Shown here one piece after another: positions 1-8,917 of a DNA stretch of 64,000 nucleotides; within the stretch, counting starts at the first letter, position 1; the number at the start of each line of letters is the position of its first letter. The notes under the pieces were generated by a model that ran no database searches, was not told where the DNA came from, and was given only the letters and a program-made list of their open reading frames with translations. This DNA comes from Lichenicola sp964247735. GTDB taxonomy: Bacteria > Pseudomonadota > Alphaproteobacteria > Acetobacterales > Acetobacteraceae. The position numbers and the translations under genes are program-made. The stretch spans positions 6,211 through 70,210 of the forward strand of contig CAXTVS010000013.1 in the NCBI GenBank assembly GCA_964247735.1, given 5' to 3'.

Positions 1-189
1 ATCGCCTCGCTGCTGGCGATCATCGCCATCGTCTGCCTCCGTTCGTTCGGCGGCAGCACCGGCACCACCATCCCGGCCGAGGAGGTCCGACGCCTCGAGC
101 GCCTCGCGACGCGGCCGAGCGTGAGGAGCAGGCCCGAGACAGCACTTCCGGAGGGCGTGGTCGTGCTCGGCGGCGGAGACGCGCGATGA
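1..189 (+). CDS. cyoB: Cytochrome bo3 quinol oxidase subunit I, C-terminal end (partial)
   Basis: Only the last 62 codons are in the window; the gene enters from the left edge. The reading frame starts with a membrane-like stretch (IASLLAIIAIVCLRSF) followed by a polar tail containing PAEEVRRLERL. This matches the pattern at the end of the complete CyoB further along the window (MLGVIGTFIVRS, then PAAEVARIEGL), which is the main evidence for the call. Its stop overlaps the start of the next gene as ATGA, the tight packing expected of a cyo operon. The tail after the conserved part is longer and more arginine-rich than in the second copy. Heme- and copper-binding residues lie outside the window. 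Confidence 0.75.
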   Translation: MASLLAIIAIVCLRSFGGSTGTTIPAEEVRRLERLATRPSVRSRPETALPEGVVVLGGGDAR

Positions 190-824
190 TCATCGCCGGT
201 CTGCACGACGAGCCGCCCGGTCCGGGCACCGTGCTGTGGGCGGACATCGACCACGAGCACGACATGATGAGCACCCGCATGCTGGGCTTCTGGCTCTACA
301 TGCTCAGCGACTCGCTGATCTTCGCCGCCCTGTTCGCCGCCTATGCCGTGCTGAGCTATCCGACCAGCTTCATGGGCGGCCCGACCCCGCGGGACGTCGC
401 CTCGCCGCTCTACGGCTATGCCGAGACGGTGGTGCTGTTCACCAGCGTGTTCGCCTACGGCATGGTCATGGTCAAGCTGCGGCAGGACCTGCCGCGGGCG
501 GCGATCGGCTGGCTGCTGGTGTCGTTCCTGATCGGAGCGCTCTTCATCGGCATGGAGACGCACGAGCTGCAGGACGTGGCCAGGATGGGCGGCCCGCCGC
601 AGCGCAGCGGCTTCCTGTCGATCTTCTGGTGCGTGGTGGTGGCGCACGGCGTGCACCTGCTGTTCGGCCTGCTGTGGATGCTGGTGATGGTGGCGCAGAT
701 CGCGCGCGACGGCTTCACCCAGCTGGTCACCTACCGGCTGGCGAACCTGAAGGTGTACTGGCTGTACCAGGGCCTGATCTGGACCTTCGTCTACACCTTC
801 GTCTACCTGCGGGGATCGATCTGA
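186..824 (+). CDS. cyoC: Cytochrome bo3 quinol oxidase subunit III
   Basis: A 212-residue membrane protein with five predicted helices, as usual for CyoC/COX3-like subunits. It helps assemble and stabilise the terminal ubiquinol oxidase in the inner membrane. Recognisable stretches are LGFWLYMLSDSLIFAALFAAYAV near the N-terminus (shown here only as family evidence), GALFIGMETHEL in the middle, and HGVHLLFGLLWML near the C-terminus. The complete CyoC at 30197 has the equivalent segments FGFWLYLMTDC, AGFVGMEINEF and HGLHVTCGLLWML. The start is fixed by the ATGA overlap with the cyoB stop, and the stop overlaps the cyoD start. It belongs to a first cyo operon distinct from the second, complete one, with clearly diverged sequence. 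Confidence 0.88.
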   Translation: MIIAGLHDEPPGPGTVLWADIDHEHDMMSTRMLGFWLYMLSDSLIFAALFAAYAVLSYPTSFMGGPTPRDVASPLYGYAETVVLFTSVFAYGMVMVKLRQDLPRAAIGWLLVSFLIGALFIGMETHELQDVARMGGPPQRSGFLSIFWCVVVAHGVHLLFGLLWMLVMVAQIARDGFTQLVTYRLANLKVYWLYQGLIWTFVYTFVYLRGSI

Positions 825-1168
825 TGATGGACTTCGACAACACGAAGCCCTGGGAACATCCCGAGGTCAGCCTGTCCAGCGCCAGCAAGTACTTCGTCGG
901 CTACGTCGTGACGCTGGCCCTGCTCGGCATCTCCCTGCTCCTGGTCCGCGCCCATGCGATGACGGCGTTCAACCTCCTCGCCACCATCTCCGTGCTCGCC
1001 TTCCTCACCACGATCGCCAAGCTGGTGTTCCTGTTCCACCTCGACTTCTCCGAGACCCAGCGCTGGAACACGTTGACGCTGATCCTGAACGTCCCGCTGC
1101 TGATCCTGTCGGTCGGGCTGACCTCCTGGATGTTCCAGGTCCTGTTCCAGCGGGTGATGATGCACTAG
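824..1168 (+). CDS. cyoD: Cytochrome bo3 quinol oxidase subunit IV
   Basis: A 114-residue protein with three predicted membrane helices, the size and topology of CyoD (COX4_pro family). The conserved core is seen as LVFLFHLDFSETQRWN, comparable to FVHLVCFLHMSAGSEQRWN in the second CyoD. The start ATG shares one base with the cyoC stop (TGATG), so translation is probably coupled. This copy has a short N-terminal extension (MMDFDNTKPWEHPEV) and ends in a histidine-containing tail. No cyoE (heme O synthase) follows; the next gene lies on the other strand. CyoD is not catalytic but supports assembly of the oxidase. Confidence 0.85.
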   Translation: MMDFDNTKPWEHPEVSLSSASKYFVGYVVTLALLGISLLLVRAHAMTAFNLLATISVLAFLTTIAKLVFLFHLDFSETQRWNTLTLILNVPLLILSVGLTSWMFQVLFQRVMMH

Positions 1169-1196
1169 CTCCCGGCGCTTCAGCCCCGTCCGGGGC

Positions 1197-1967
1197 CTAC
1201 TGCGCCAGGTAGCCGCCATCGACCGGCAGCACCGCGCCGGTGACGAACGAGGCGTCGTCGGAGGCCAGGAACAGGATCGCCTGCGCCACCTCCATCGGGC
1301 TGCCGATCCGCCCCATCGGGTGCATCGCCTTGACGCCGGCGATGTAGGCGTCGGACAGCCTCTTCACCGCCTCGGTGCTGATCGTGCCGGGCGCCACCGC
1401 GTTCACGCGTATGCCGCGCGTCGCCAGCTCCACCGCCAGGTGCTTGGTGATGCCCGACGCCACGAACTTCGCCGGGCCATAGACCGCCTGCCCCTTCTGC
1501 CCGGCCTCGCCGGAGATCGAGGACAGGCAGACGATCGAGCCGCCGCCGGACTTGAGCATCGCCTCGGCAGCGAACTTGCAGCACAGGAACATGCCGCGCC
1601 CGTCGACCGCCATGACGTGGTCGAAGTCCTCCGCGGTCGCGGTCAGCAGGTCGAGCTCCGGGATGATCCCTGCATTGGCCACCAGCACGTCCACGCGGCC
1701 GAACCCGTCCACCGCCGCCGCGATCATCGCCTGCGCGTCCGCATTGCTCGACACGTCGCCGACCACCGTCCGGACGTCGCCGCCCGACCCGGCGATGAGG
1801 CCGCGCACCTCCTCCAGCCTGCCTGCGTCGATGTCGGTGATCACCACCTGTGCGCCTTCGGCTGCGAACAGCAGCGCCGTGGCACGTCCGATGCCGTTGG
1901 AGGCGCCGGTGATCACCGCGACCTTGTTCAGGAGGCGGCCGCGGCCGGCGGGAAGGGCGTCGCTCAT
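1197..1967 (-). CDS. SDR-family NAD(P)-dependent dehydrogenase
   Basis: A classical short-chain dehydrogenase of 256 residues. Visible motifs are the Rossmann dinucleotide site TGASNGIG (residues 20-27), an acidic residue after the second strand (VVITDID) that favours NAD over NADP, the NAG motif, the catalytic serine in CLSSISGE and the YGPAK catalytic pair, then the PG motif near the C-terminus. The start is chosen at 1967 because GGAG lies eight bases upstream; an in-frame ATG at 1991 lacks this. It is the last gene after the importer at 1999-5534 on the same strand. From context it probably oxidises the imported sugar or polyol, or a sugar acid derived from it. The exact substrate cannot be read from the sequence. 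Confidence 0.85.
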   Translation of the reverse strand: MSDALPAGRGRLLNKVAVITGASNGIGRATALLFAAEGAQVVITDIDAGRLEEVRGLIAGSGGDVRTVVGDVSSNADAQAMIAAAVDGFGRVDVLVANAGIIPELDLLTATAEDFDHVMAVDGRGMFLCCKFAAEAMLKSGGGSIVCLSSISGEAGQKGQAVYGPAKFVASGITKHLAVELATRGIRVNAVAPGTISTEAVKRLSDAYIAGVKAMHPMGRIGSPMEVAQAILFLASDDASFVTGAVLPVDGGYLAQ

Positions 1968-1998
1968 GATGTCTACTCCGGAGTCCGGCAAGGCGGCA

Positions 1999-3012
1999 TC
2001 AGCTGCCGCGCCGCTTCTGGTTGAGGCTGTCGATCAGCACCGCCCCGAAGATCACGGCGCCCTGGATGAACTGGACCCAGAACGGCTGCACGTTCTTCAG
2101 GGTGAGGCCGTTGTTGATCAGGCCGATGATCAGCACGCCGAGCAGCGTGCCCAGCATGCTGCCCTTGCCGCCGAACAGCGAGGCGCCGCCGATCACCACC
2201 GCGGCGATGGCGTTGAGCTCCAGTCCGGTGGCCGCGATCGGCTGCGCGCTGTCCAGCCGTCCGGCCAGGATGATCCCGCCCAGCCCGGCCAGCGCACCGC
2301 TGATGACGTAGACGATCGCCAGCGTCCGGTTGACCGGGATGCCGGCCAGACGCGCCGCCTCCCGGTTGCCGCCGACCGCATAGATCTCGGCGCCGAACAC
2401 GGTGCGCGCCAGCACCAGGCCGGCGAGGAGGAACACGCCCAGGCTGACCAGCGCCGCCACCGGAAACGGCCCCAGGTTGCCGCCGCCGATGTCGTCGAAG
2501 CCATCGGGAAACGAGAAGATGGTGTTGCCGTTGGTGACGATGAAGGCGAGCCCGCGCGCCATCGCCAGCACCGCCAGGCTGACGATGAACGGGCTCATGT
2601 TCAGCGCGGTGACGGCGAAGGCGATGAAGCCGCCGGACAGCGCGCCGATGCCCAGCCCGACCAGCACCGCGAGCGGCACCGGAACGTGCGCGTTCAGCGC
2701 CAGCCCCGCCATGACTCCGGAGAACGCCACCACCGAGCCCACCGACAGGTCGATGCCGCCGGTGACGATCACGAACGTCTCCCCCACCGCGACGATGCCG
2801 ATCAGGGCGCTGGCCAGCAGGATCGACAGCAGGTTGGCCGAGGTCAGGAACGCCGGCGTGGTCAGCGCCAGGTACAGCGAGATGCCAACGAAGCCGACCA
2901 CGATCGTCAGCTCGTTGATCGCCCGGCCGACCGAGCGGAGCCCGAAGCGTCGCTCCTGGGCCTGGACGGCCTGGGCGGGTGCCATGGCCTGGCCGTCCGA
3001 CGGGGTACGCAT
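1999..3012 (-). CDS. CUT2 sugar ABC transporter permease (importer 1)
   Basis: A 337-residue polytopic membrane protein of the RbsC/AraH type (BPD_transp_2). It forms the inner-membrane channel of a sugar importer. Family marks are TGGIDLSVGSVVAFSG in the first third and VVIGGASLFGGKGS near the C-terminus, with about eight to ten hydrophobic segments. A short polar N-terminal tail (MRTPSDGQAMAPAQ) precedes the first helix. Its start codon shares one base with the stop of the upstream ATPase gene, so the two are translationally coupled. With the ATPase and binding protein it makes a complete one-permease importer, the permease presumably working as a homodimer. Confidence 0.92.
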   Translation of the reverse strand: MRTPSDGQAMAPAQAVQAQERRFGLRSVGRAINELTIVVGFVGISLYLALTTPAFLTSANLLSILLASALIGIVAVGETFVIVTGGIDLSVGSVVAFSGVMAGLALNAHVPVPLAVLVGLGIGALSGGFIAFAVTALNMSPFIVSLAVLAMARGLAFIVTNGNTIFSFPDGFDDIGGGNLGPFPVAALVSLGVFLLAGLVLARTVFGAEIYAVGGNREAARLAGIPVNRTLAIVYVISGALAGLGGIILAGRLDSAQPIAATGLELNAIAAVVIGGASLFGGKGSMLGTLLGVLIIGLINNGLTLKNVQPFWVQFIQGAVIFGAVLIDSLNQKRRGS

Positions 3013-4499
3013 CAGCCGAGGGCCGCGAGCTGCATGACGCGCTCCTGGCTGAACTGGTCACGCGACAGGGTGCCGGCGAGGCGGCCGGCACGCATCACCA
3101 GGATCCGGTCGCTCACCCCGAGCAGCTCGATCATGTCGGACGACACCACCAGTACCGCACCGCCGCCCTCGGCGAGGCTGTTGATCAGCCGGTAGACCTC
3201 GATCTTGGCGCCGACGTCGATGCCCCGCGTCGGCTCGTCGAGCAGGAACACCCGCGGATGCGTGGTCAGGGCGCGGCCGAGCACGACCTTCTGCTGGTTG
3301 CCGCCGGACAGCGACCGCACCGGCTGGCGTATGCCCGGCGTGCGGATGCGCAAGGACTGCACCGCGTGCTCGGCCAGCCGGTCGACCCGGCTGCGGACGA
3401 CGATGCTGCGCAGCCGGGACTGCCGACGCAGCGTCGACAGGGCGACGTTGCTGCGCACCGAGAACGGCAGCACCAGCCCCTCGGCCTTGCGGTCCTCCGG
3501 CACCAGCGCCAGGCCGGCAGCGATGGCGTCGCGCGGCGAGCGGATCCGCGTGTCCCGCGACTGCACGCGCACGCGGCCGTGGCTGGCGGGCAGGGCGCCG
3601 TAGATCGTCTTGAGCAGCTCGGTGCGGCCGGCGCCGATCAGGCCGCCGACGCCCACCACCTCGCCGGCGCGCACGGAGAACGACACGTCGGAGAAACGGC
3701 CGGCACAGCCGAGCCCCTCCACCTCCAGCACCACCTCGCCGGCGGCCGCGTGCCGCTCGGGAAACAGAGCCTCGATCGGGCGGTTGACCATGGCCTGGAT
3801 CAGCGACGTCTCGGTCCAGTCGGCGGCGGGACGGGTTTCCACCGCGGCACCGTCGCGCAGCACGGTGATCCGGTCGCAGTTCTCGAACACCTCCTCCAGG
3901 TGGTGGCTGATGAACACCAGCCCGACGCCGGCGGCGCGCAGGATGGCGATGGTGGCGAACAGGATCTTCTGCTCGGCCGTGGTCAGGGTGGCGGTGGGCT
4001 CGTCCATCACGATCACCCGCGCCTGCCGCGACAGCGCGCGCGCGATCTCGACCAGCTGCTGCTGCGCGATGCCGAGCTGGCGCACCCGGGTCTGCGGCGG
4101 CACCGTCAGCCCGACCCGGGCGAGCAGCGCCCTGGCCTCGCGGTGCAGCTCCGCGCGGCGTATCCCGCCGAGCCGCCCGCGCGGCAGGTTCCCGAGATAG
4201 ATGTTCTCGGCGACCGACCGGTCCGGCACCAGGCTCAGCTCCTGGTGGATGACGATGATGCCGGCATCCAGCGCGTCGCGCGGCCCCCTGGGCAGGAAGG
4301 GCCGCCCGTCCAGGCGCATCTCGCCGCCGTCGGCCGGGAACACGCCCGCCAGGATCTTCATCAGCGTCGACTTGCCGGCCCCGTTCTCGCCGACGATGCC
4401 GAGCACCTCGCCGCCGTCGAGCGAGATGCTGACGTCGGACAGCGCCCTGACGCCGGGGAAGCCCTTGGAGATGCCCTGCATCTCCAGCAGACGGGCCAT
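3012..4499 (-). CDS. CUT2 sugar ABC transporter ATPase, double-domain (importer 1)
   Basis: A 495-residue protein with two fused nucleotide-binding domains, as in RbsA/MglA. The first domain has Walker A GENGAGKST, the atypical signature LGIAQQQLVEI usual in this family, and Walker B VIVMDEPTATLT. The second domain has a degenerate Walker A (GLIGAGRTEL), an intact signature LSGGNQQKV and Walker B FLLDEPTRGID. This asymmetric arrangement is typical of the CUT2 class, where one site is mainly catalytic. It sits 24 bases after the binding-protein gene and overlaps the permease gene by one base. It powers uptake of the sugar bound by the 4524-5534 protein. Confidence 0.93.
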   Translation of the reverse strand: MARLLEMQGISKGFPGVRALSDVSISLDGGEVLGIVGENGAGKSTLMKILAGVFPADGGEMRLDGRPFLPRGPRDALDAGIIVIHQELSLVPDRSVAENIYLGNLPRGRLGGIRRAELHREARALLARVGLTVPPQTRVRQLGIAQQQLVEIARALSRQARVIVMDEPTATLTTAEQKILFATIAILRAAGVGLVFISHHLEEVFENCDRITVLRDGAAVETRPAADWTETSLIQAMVNRPIEALFPERHAAAGEVVLEVEGLGCAGRFSDVSFSVRAGEVVGVGGLIGAGRTELLKTIYGALPASHGRVRVQSRDTRIRSPRDAIAAGLALVPEDRKAEGLVLPFSVRSNVALSTLRRQSRLRSIVVRSRVDRLAEHAVQSLRIRTPGIRQPVRSLSGGNQQKVVLGRALTTHPRVFLLDEPTRGIDVGAKIEVYRLINSLAEGGGAVLVVSSDMIELLGVSDRILVMRAGRLAGTLSRDQFSQERVMQLAALG

Positions 4500-4523
4500 G
4501 GTCCTGGCGCCCGGTGGCCGCTG

Positions 4524-5534
4524 CTAGCGGCTGACCTGGTCGCCCCACAGGCCGTAGGACTGGGCGGCCGCGCTGTCGATGTTGGCCTTGGTCAGCAGCA
4601 TGTGCGGCCAGTACTGGTGTGCCGGGATCTTGCTCTTGTCGCCGTGCAGGTAGGCCTCGACGTAGCTCACCGACTGCTGCGCCATGGTCAGCGGGTTCTG
4701 CGACAGGGTGGCGTCCATCTGCCCGCGCCGTATGTCGCTCAGCGCCTGCTCGGTGCCGTCGATGCCGATGATGATGATGTGCTTGGGATCGCCGATCGGC
4801 GCCGCCCGGTTGGCCTGCCGGATCGCCCGCACCGCGCCCACCGCGTTGTCGTCGTTGCCGTTGAAGATGGCGTCGATGTCGCTGTGCGCGGCGAGCAGCT
4901 GCGTGGTGATGTTGAACGCCTTGTCGGCATCGAAGTCGGCCGCCTGGCGCGACACCAGCTTCAGGCCAGGATTGTTCTTCTGCAGGGCCGCGAACTCGGT
5001 GGAGAAGCCGTGCTCGCGCTCGTCGCCGGCGGTGGTGCCGAGCAGGCCCTCCAGGTCCACCACGTTGCCCTTGATCGTGCCGTAGCGCTGCTTGAGCTGG
5101 GCGGCGATGAAGTCGGCGCCCTCCTTGCCCAGCGCCTCGTTGTCGGTTTCCAGGAAGTTCACCTGGCAGGAGCCGCACGCCGCACCCCGGTCCAGGGTGA
5201 ACACGGGGATGCCCTTCCTGTTCGCCTCCTTGACCACCGGCACGATCGAGTTCGCGTTGATCGGGTTCAGGATCAGCGCCGCAACGTTCTGGTTGATGAG
5301 GTCGGTGACCTGGTTGGTCTGGGTATTCGCATCACCGTTGGCGCTGGTGTTGACCAGCTTCAGGTCCTGGTGGTTGCCGATGCCGATCTGCACCCCCTTG
5401 GTCATCCCCTGGAAGAAGGGGTTGGCCAGGGTGGCGACGCTGAGGCCGACGAGGTCGGCGGCTCGTGCCTGGGCCGCCCCCAGCAGGGAGGCTGCGACGA
5501 CGGCGGCGAGCACGCCGCTTCCTGGCTTGGACAT
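4524..5534 (-). CDS. Periplasmic sugar-binding protein (importer 1)
   Basis: A 336-residue periplasmic binding protein of the RbsB type (Peripla_BP_4). The N-terminus is a signal peptide (VLAAVVAASLLGAAQARA) with a likely cut before ADLVGLS. The mature part shows the family start VGLSVATLANPFFQGM, then NTSANGDANTQTNQV and VAALILNPINANSIVP, and the hinge-region pattern IFNGNDDNAVGAVRAI. The start at 5534 is chosen because it directly precedes the signal peptide and has GGGGA upstream; a longer in-frame extension would bury the signal. The 179-base gap upstream holds a TTGTATGACA box. The gene is first in a likely transcription unit with the ATPase, permease and SDR genes. Confidence 0.92.
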   Translation of the reverse strand: MSKPGSGVLAAVVAASLLGAAQARAADLVGLSVATLANPFFQGMTKGVQIGIGNHQDLKLVNTSANGDANTQTNQVTDLINQNVAALILNPINANSIVPVVKEANRKGIPVFTLDRGAACGSCQVNFLETDNEALGKEGADFIAAQLKQRYGTIKGNVVDLEGLLGTTAGDEREHGFSTEFAALQKNNPGLKLVSRQAADFDADKAFNITTQLLAAHSDIDAIFNGNDDNAVGAVRAIRQANRAAPIGDPKHIIIIGIDGTEQALSDIRRGQMDATLSQNPLTMAQQSVSYVEAYLHGDKSKIPAHQYWPHMLLTKANIDSAAAQSYGLWGDQVSR

Positions 5535-5645
5535 GATGGATCCCCGTTCTGTGCTTGTGCGACCCGGTCGAAGTCGAGTTCGCCCGGGGTGATCGTCTTG
5601 TCGTGATGCCGTGCCGCTGAATTCCGTGCCGGGACGCGGCAAAAG

Positions 5646-5655
5646 TTGTATGACA
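5646..5655. promoter_or_regulatory. Candidate GntR/FadR-type operator upstream of importer 1
   Basis: The sequence TTGTATGACA lies 112 bases upstream of the binding-protein start. A near copy, TGTATGATA, lies at 7857-7865 in the denD-gntR divergent promoter. FadR-subfamily regulators commonly bind short TNGTATGACNA-like sites, and a FadR-type gene is present in the locus. That the encoded regulator binds here is inference. Confidence 0.45.
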
Positions 5656-5713
5656 CGTTACCGCGTCCAGCGGCATGCGCAAGGTCCGTGTCGTTGCATG
5701 GCGCGAGCGTGGT

Positions 5714-6718
<1,005 letters not shown>

Positions 6719-6825
6719 GGAGCGTGTCCTCCTGGTTCTGCCCGCTTGCCCGCGCGATGATCGACCCGATCGCGACACGTCGCCAGGGGTGTCGCAGGCA
6801 GCATCGCCATCGCGGCGGCGACGCG

Positions 6826-7821
6826 CTACCGGTTCCGCACCGCAGGGCCGGCCGGTGCCGGATAGGCGCTCCTGTACGCCTCGATCACGTCGTCGATCGT
6901 CGCGTCGCTGGTGAAGCCCAGGCTGCGGGCGTGCGCGGCCGAGAAATTGCCCGGCCAGGAGTTCACGATCCGCTGCACCGCCGGGTCCGGCTCGATCCGC
7001 ACCCGGTCCGCCACCGCGTCGCCGGCCAGCCGTCGCAGCGCACCAAGCATGCCGGCGACCGACACCGACAGCCCGGGCATGTTGATCACCCGGCGGCTGC
7101 CCAGTGCTGCGGCCGGCAGCGCCTCCCCGTGCAGGAGGTTGCGGATCGCCTGGTCCGGCGACATCAGCCACAGCACCGTGTCCGGCGACACCGGGCACAC
7201 CGCTTCCACCCCCGCCAGCGGCTCCCGGATGATGCCGCTGGCGAAGCTCGACGCGGCGCGGTTCGGCTTGCCCGGCCGCACCACCACCGTCGGCATGCGC
7301 AGGCTGCGCCCGTCGACGAAGCCGTGCCGGCTGTAGTCCGCCAGCAGCAGGTCGGCCACCGCCTTCTGCGTGCCGTAGGAGCTCTGCGGCTCCCAGACCT
7401 GGGTGTCCGGGACCACCTCCGGCAGGATGCCGCCGAACACCGCGACCGAGCTGGTGGTGACCAGCTTCGCGCCCTTCGCGACGGCGCGGATCCGCTCCAG
7501 CAGCCCCCGGGTGGCGTCCAGGTTGACGCGCATGCCGAGGTCGAACTCCTCCTCCGCCTGTCCGGAGACGACCGCGGCGAGGTGGAACACCACGTCGGTC
7601 CGGTGGTCGACCAGCTGCGCGACCGCCGCGGGATCGGCGACGTCGCCGGCGACCGGCACCACGCGGCCGTCGGGCTCGTCGATCGCGGTGGTGTCGAAGG
7701 CGAGGATGCGCTCGATCGGGCCCGACCGGCCGTCGCGCGCGGCGACGGTGCCCTGCCGGAGCAGGGCCGCGACCAGCCGTCGCCCCAGGAAGCCTGCGGC
7801 ACCCGTGATCGCAACGCGCAT
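6826..7821 (-). CDS. denD: DenD-type D-erythronate dehydrogenase (extended SDR)
   Basis: A 331-residue extended SDR/NAD-dependent epimerase-like protein. It carries the dinucleotide motif TGAAGFLG (residues 6-13) and a YGTQK catalytic pair. It also has the hallmark stretch RPGKPNRAASSFASGIIREP, shared with proteins annotated as D-erythronate dehydrogenase. DenD oxidises D-erythronate (2R,3R-trihydroxybutyrate) at C2 to 2-oxo-tetronate with NAD; related enzymes may use other aldonates. The partner genes of the known pathway (otnC, otnI) are not in this locus, so the substrate here is uncertain. It is first on the minus-strand arm and divergent from the gntR-type gene, 203 bases apart. Confidence 0.78.
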   Translation of the reverse strand: MRVAITGAAGFLGRRLVAALLRQGTVAARDGRSGPIERILAFDTTAIDEPDGRVVPVAGDVADPAAVAQLVDHRTDVVFHLAAVVSGQAEEEFDLGMRVNLDATRGLLERIRAVAKGAKLVTTSSVAVFGGILPEVVPDTQVWEPQSSYGTQKAVADLLLADYSRHGFVDGRSLRMPTVVVRPGKPNRAASSFASGIIREPLAGVEAVCPVSPDTVLWLMSPDQAIRNLLHGEALPAAALGSRRVINMPGLSVSVAGMLGALRRLAGDAVADRVRIEPDPAVQRIVNSWPGNFSAAHARSLGFTSDATIDDVIEAYRSAYPAPAGPAVRNR

Positions 7822-7856
7822 CCCGATCTCCCGACAGGCCCGGTCACCGCCCAGGC

Positions 7857-7865
7857 TGTATGATA
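7857..7865. promoter_or_regulatory. Candidate GntR/FadR-type operator between denD and gntR
   Basis: TGTATGATA sits 36 bases upstream of the denD start, inside the divergent promoter region, and resembles the TTGTATGACA box at 5646. Its position fits control of denD, and perhaps autoregulation, by the adjacent FadR-type regulator. The match of the two boxes is seen directly; the binding is inferred. Confidence 0.42.
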
Positions 7866-8024
7866 GGTTTTGCGCATCTTCGGCGGCGGTGCAAGGGACC
7901 GCGCCCGGACCGCCCGAGCTTGCGGCCGGGGATCGGGCGCGGAAGAATGCGCGGTGGTCACCCGTGGCCGCGCGATCGATCCGTGCGGCGGCGCGGGTCC
8001 GCAGGCCGATGGAGGAAGACGCGC

Positions 8025-8795
8025 ATGCAGCTCCACAGCCGGGTCGACCGATTGGCCGAGGCGCTTCGCGAGCGGATCCAGGGCGGCGCCCTGCCGCTCG
8101 GCGCCAAGCTCGCCTCCGAGCAGGCCATCGCCGCCGAGTTCCAGGTCAGCCGCACGGTGGTGCGGGAGGCGGTCGCGCAGCTGAAGTCGGACGGGCTGCT
8201 GGAAACCCGCAAGGGAGCCGCGACCCGGGTGAGCGCGCCGAAGGAGGGGACCGGACGCGGCCTGTCGATGCCGCGCTCGATCGACGGGCTGCTCGGCTTC
8301 CTGGAGGTGCGCCGGTCGATCGAGACCGAGATGGCGGCCCTGGCCGCCGCCCGCCGCACCGACCGGCAGTGCCGGGAGCTGGAGGCGGCCCTGCTGTCGA
8401 TCGACCGTGCGACCCGCGAAGGCAGCAGCGGCGTGCAGGAGGACCTCGACTTCCACCTGGCGATCGGCCACGCCACCTCGAACGCCTACTGGAGCCAGTT
8501 CGTCCGTCTGTTCGCCGAGCCGATGCGCTCGGCGATCGGGGTGACGCGCGCCAACGAGGCCAGGCGGGTGGACTTCGCCACGGCGGTGGCGGACGAGCAT
8601 CGCCGGATCTACGACGCGATCCTGCACCAGGACCCGGCGGAGGCGCGCGCCGCCGTGCACCTGCACCTGCTGAACGCGGCCGAGCGCATCATGGGGGCCG
8701 ACACCGAGTTCTGGCAGCACGAGGGCGGCGACCTGGCCCAGCTCTGGGCGACGCACGCCCTGTCGGGGACGGGCGGCCGCCGAAGGAAGTCCTGA
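8025..8795 (+). CDS. GntR-family transcriptional regulator, FadR/FCD subfamily
   Basis: A 256-residue regulator. The N-terminal winged helix-turn-helix covers about residues 5-70 and is recognisable as LGAKLASEQAIAAEFQVSRT followed by VVREAVAQLKSDGLLETRKG. The C-terminal FCD ligand domain shows the usual metal-site pattern with an early Asp/His pair (DLDFHLAIG) and later histidines in EHRRIYDAIL and VHLHLLNAAERI. The start at 8025 is chosen for GGAGGAAG eleven bases upstream and because the preceding frame is arginine-rich and unlike the family. It is divergent from denD and lies 122 bases before importer 2. It most likely senses a sugar acid and represses both arms of the locus. Confidence 0.9.
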   Translation: MQLHSRVDRLAEALRERIQGGALPLGAKLASEQAIAAEFQVSRTVVREAVAQLKSDGLLETRKGAATRVSAPKEGTGRGLSMPRSIDGLLGFLEVRRSIETEMAALAAARRTDRQCRELEAALLSIDRATREGSSGVQEDLDFHLAIGHATSNAYWSQFVRLFAEPMRSAIGVTRANEARRVDFATAVADEHRRIYDAILHQDPAEARAAVHLHLLNAAERIMGADTEFWQHEGGDLAQLWATHALSGTGGRRRKS

Positions 8796-8864
8796 GCCCG
8801 ACCGGTCCGGCATCCGGTCCGCCACGCCTCGCCGCGGTTGCGCATCGTCGCCTACTTGGCTCAT

Positions 8865-8876
8865 GGTTGCGCAACC
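8865..8876. promoter_or_regulatory. Palindrome GGTTGCGCAACC upstream of importer 2
   Basis: A perfect 12-base palindrome lies 41 bases before the importer 2 binding-protein start. Nine bases of it (GGTTGCGCA) are repeated at 8836-8844, 29 bases away in the same orientation. Spacing of nearly three helical turns suits a pair of operator sites on one face of the DNA. The sequence differs from the TGTATGAYA boxes, so a second regulator may act here. Confidence 0.4.
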
Positions 8877-8917
8877 GAGCAGGCGCCAAGCCGGCCGGAA
8901 AAGGGGAAGATCGATCC

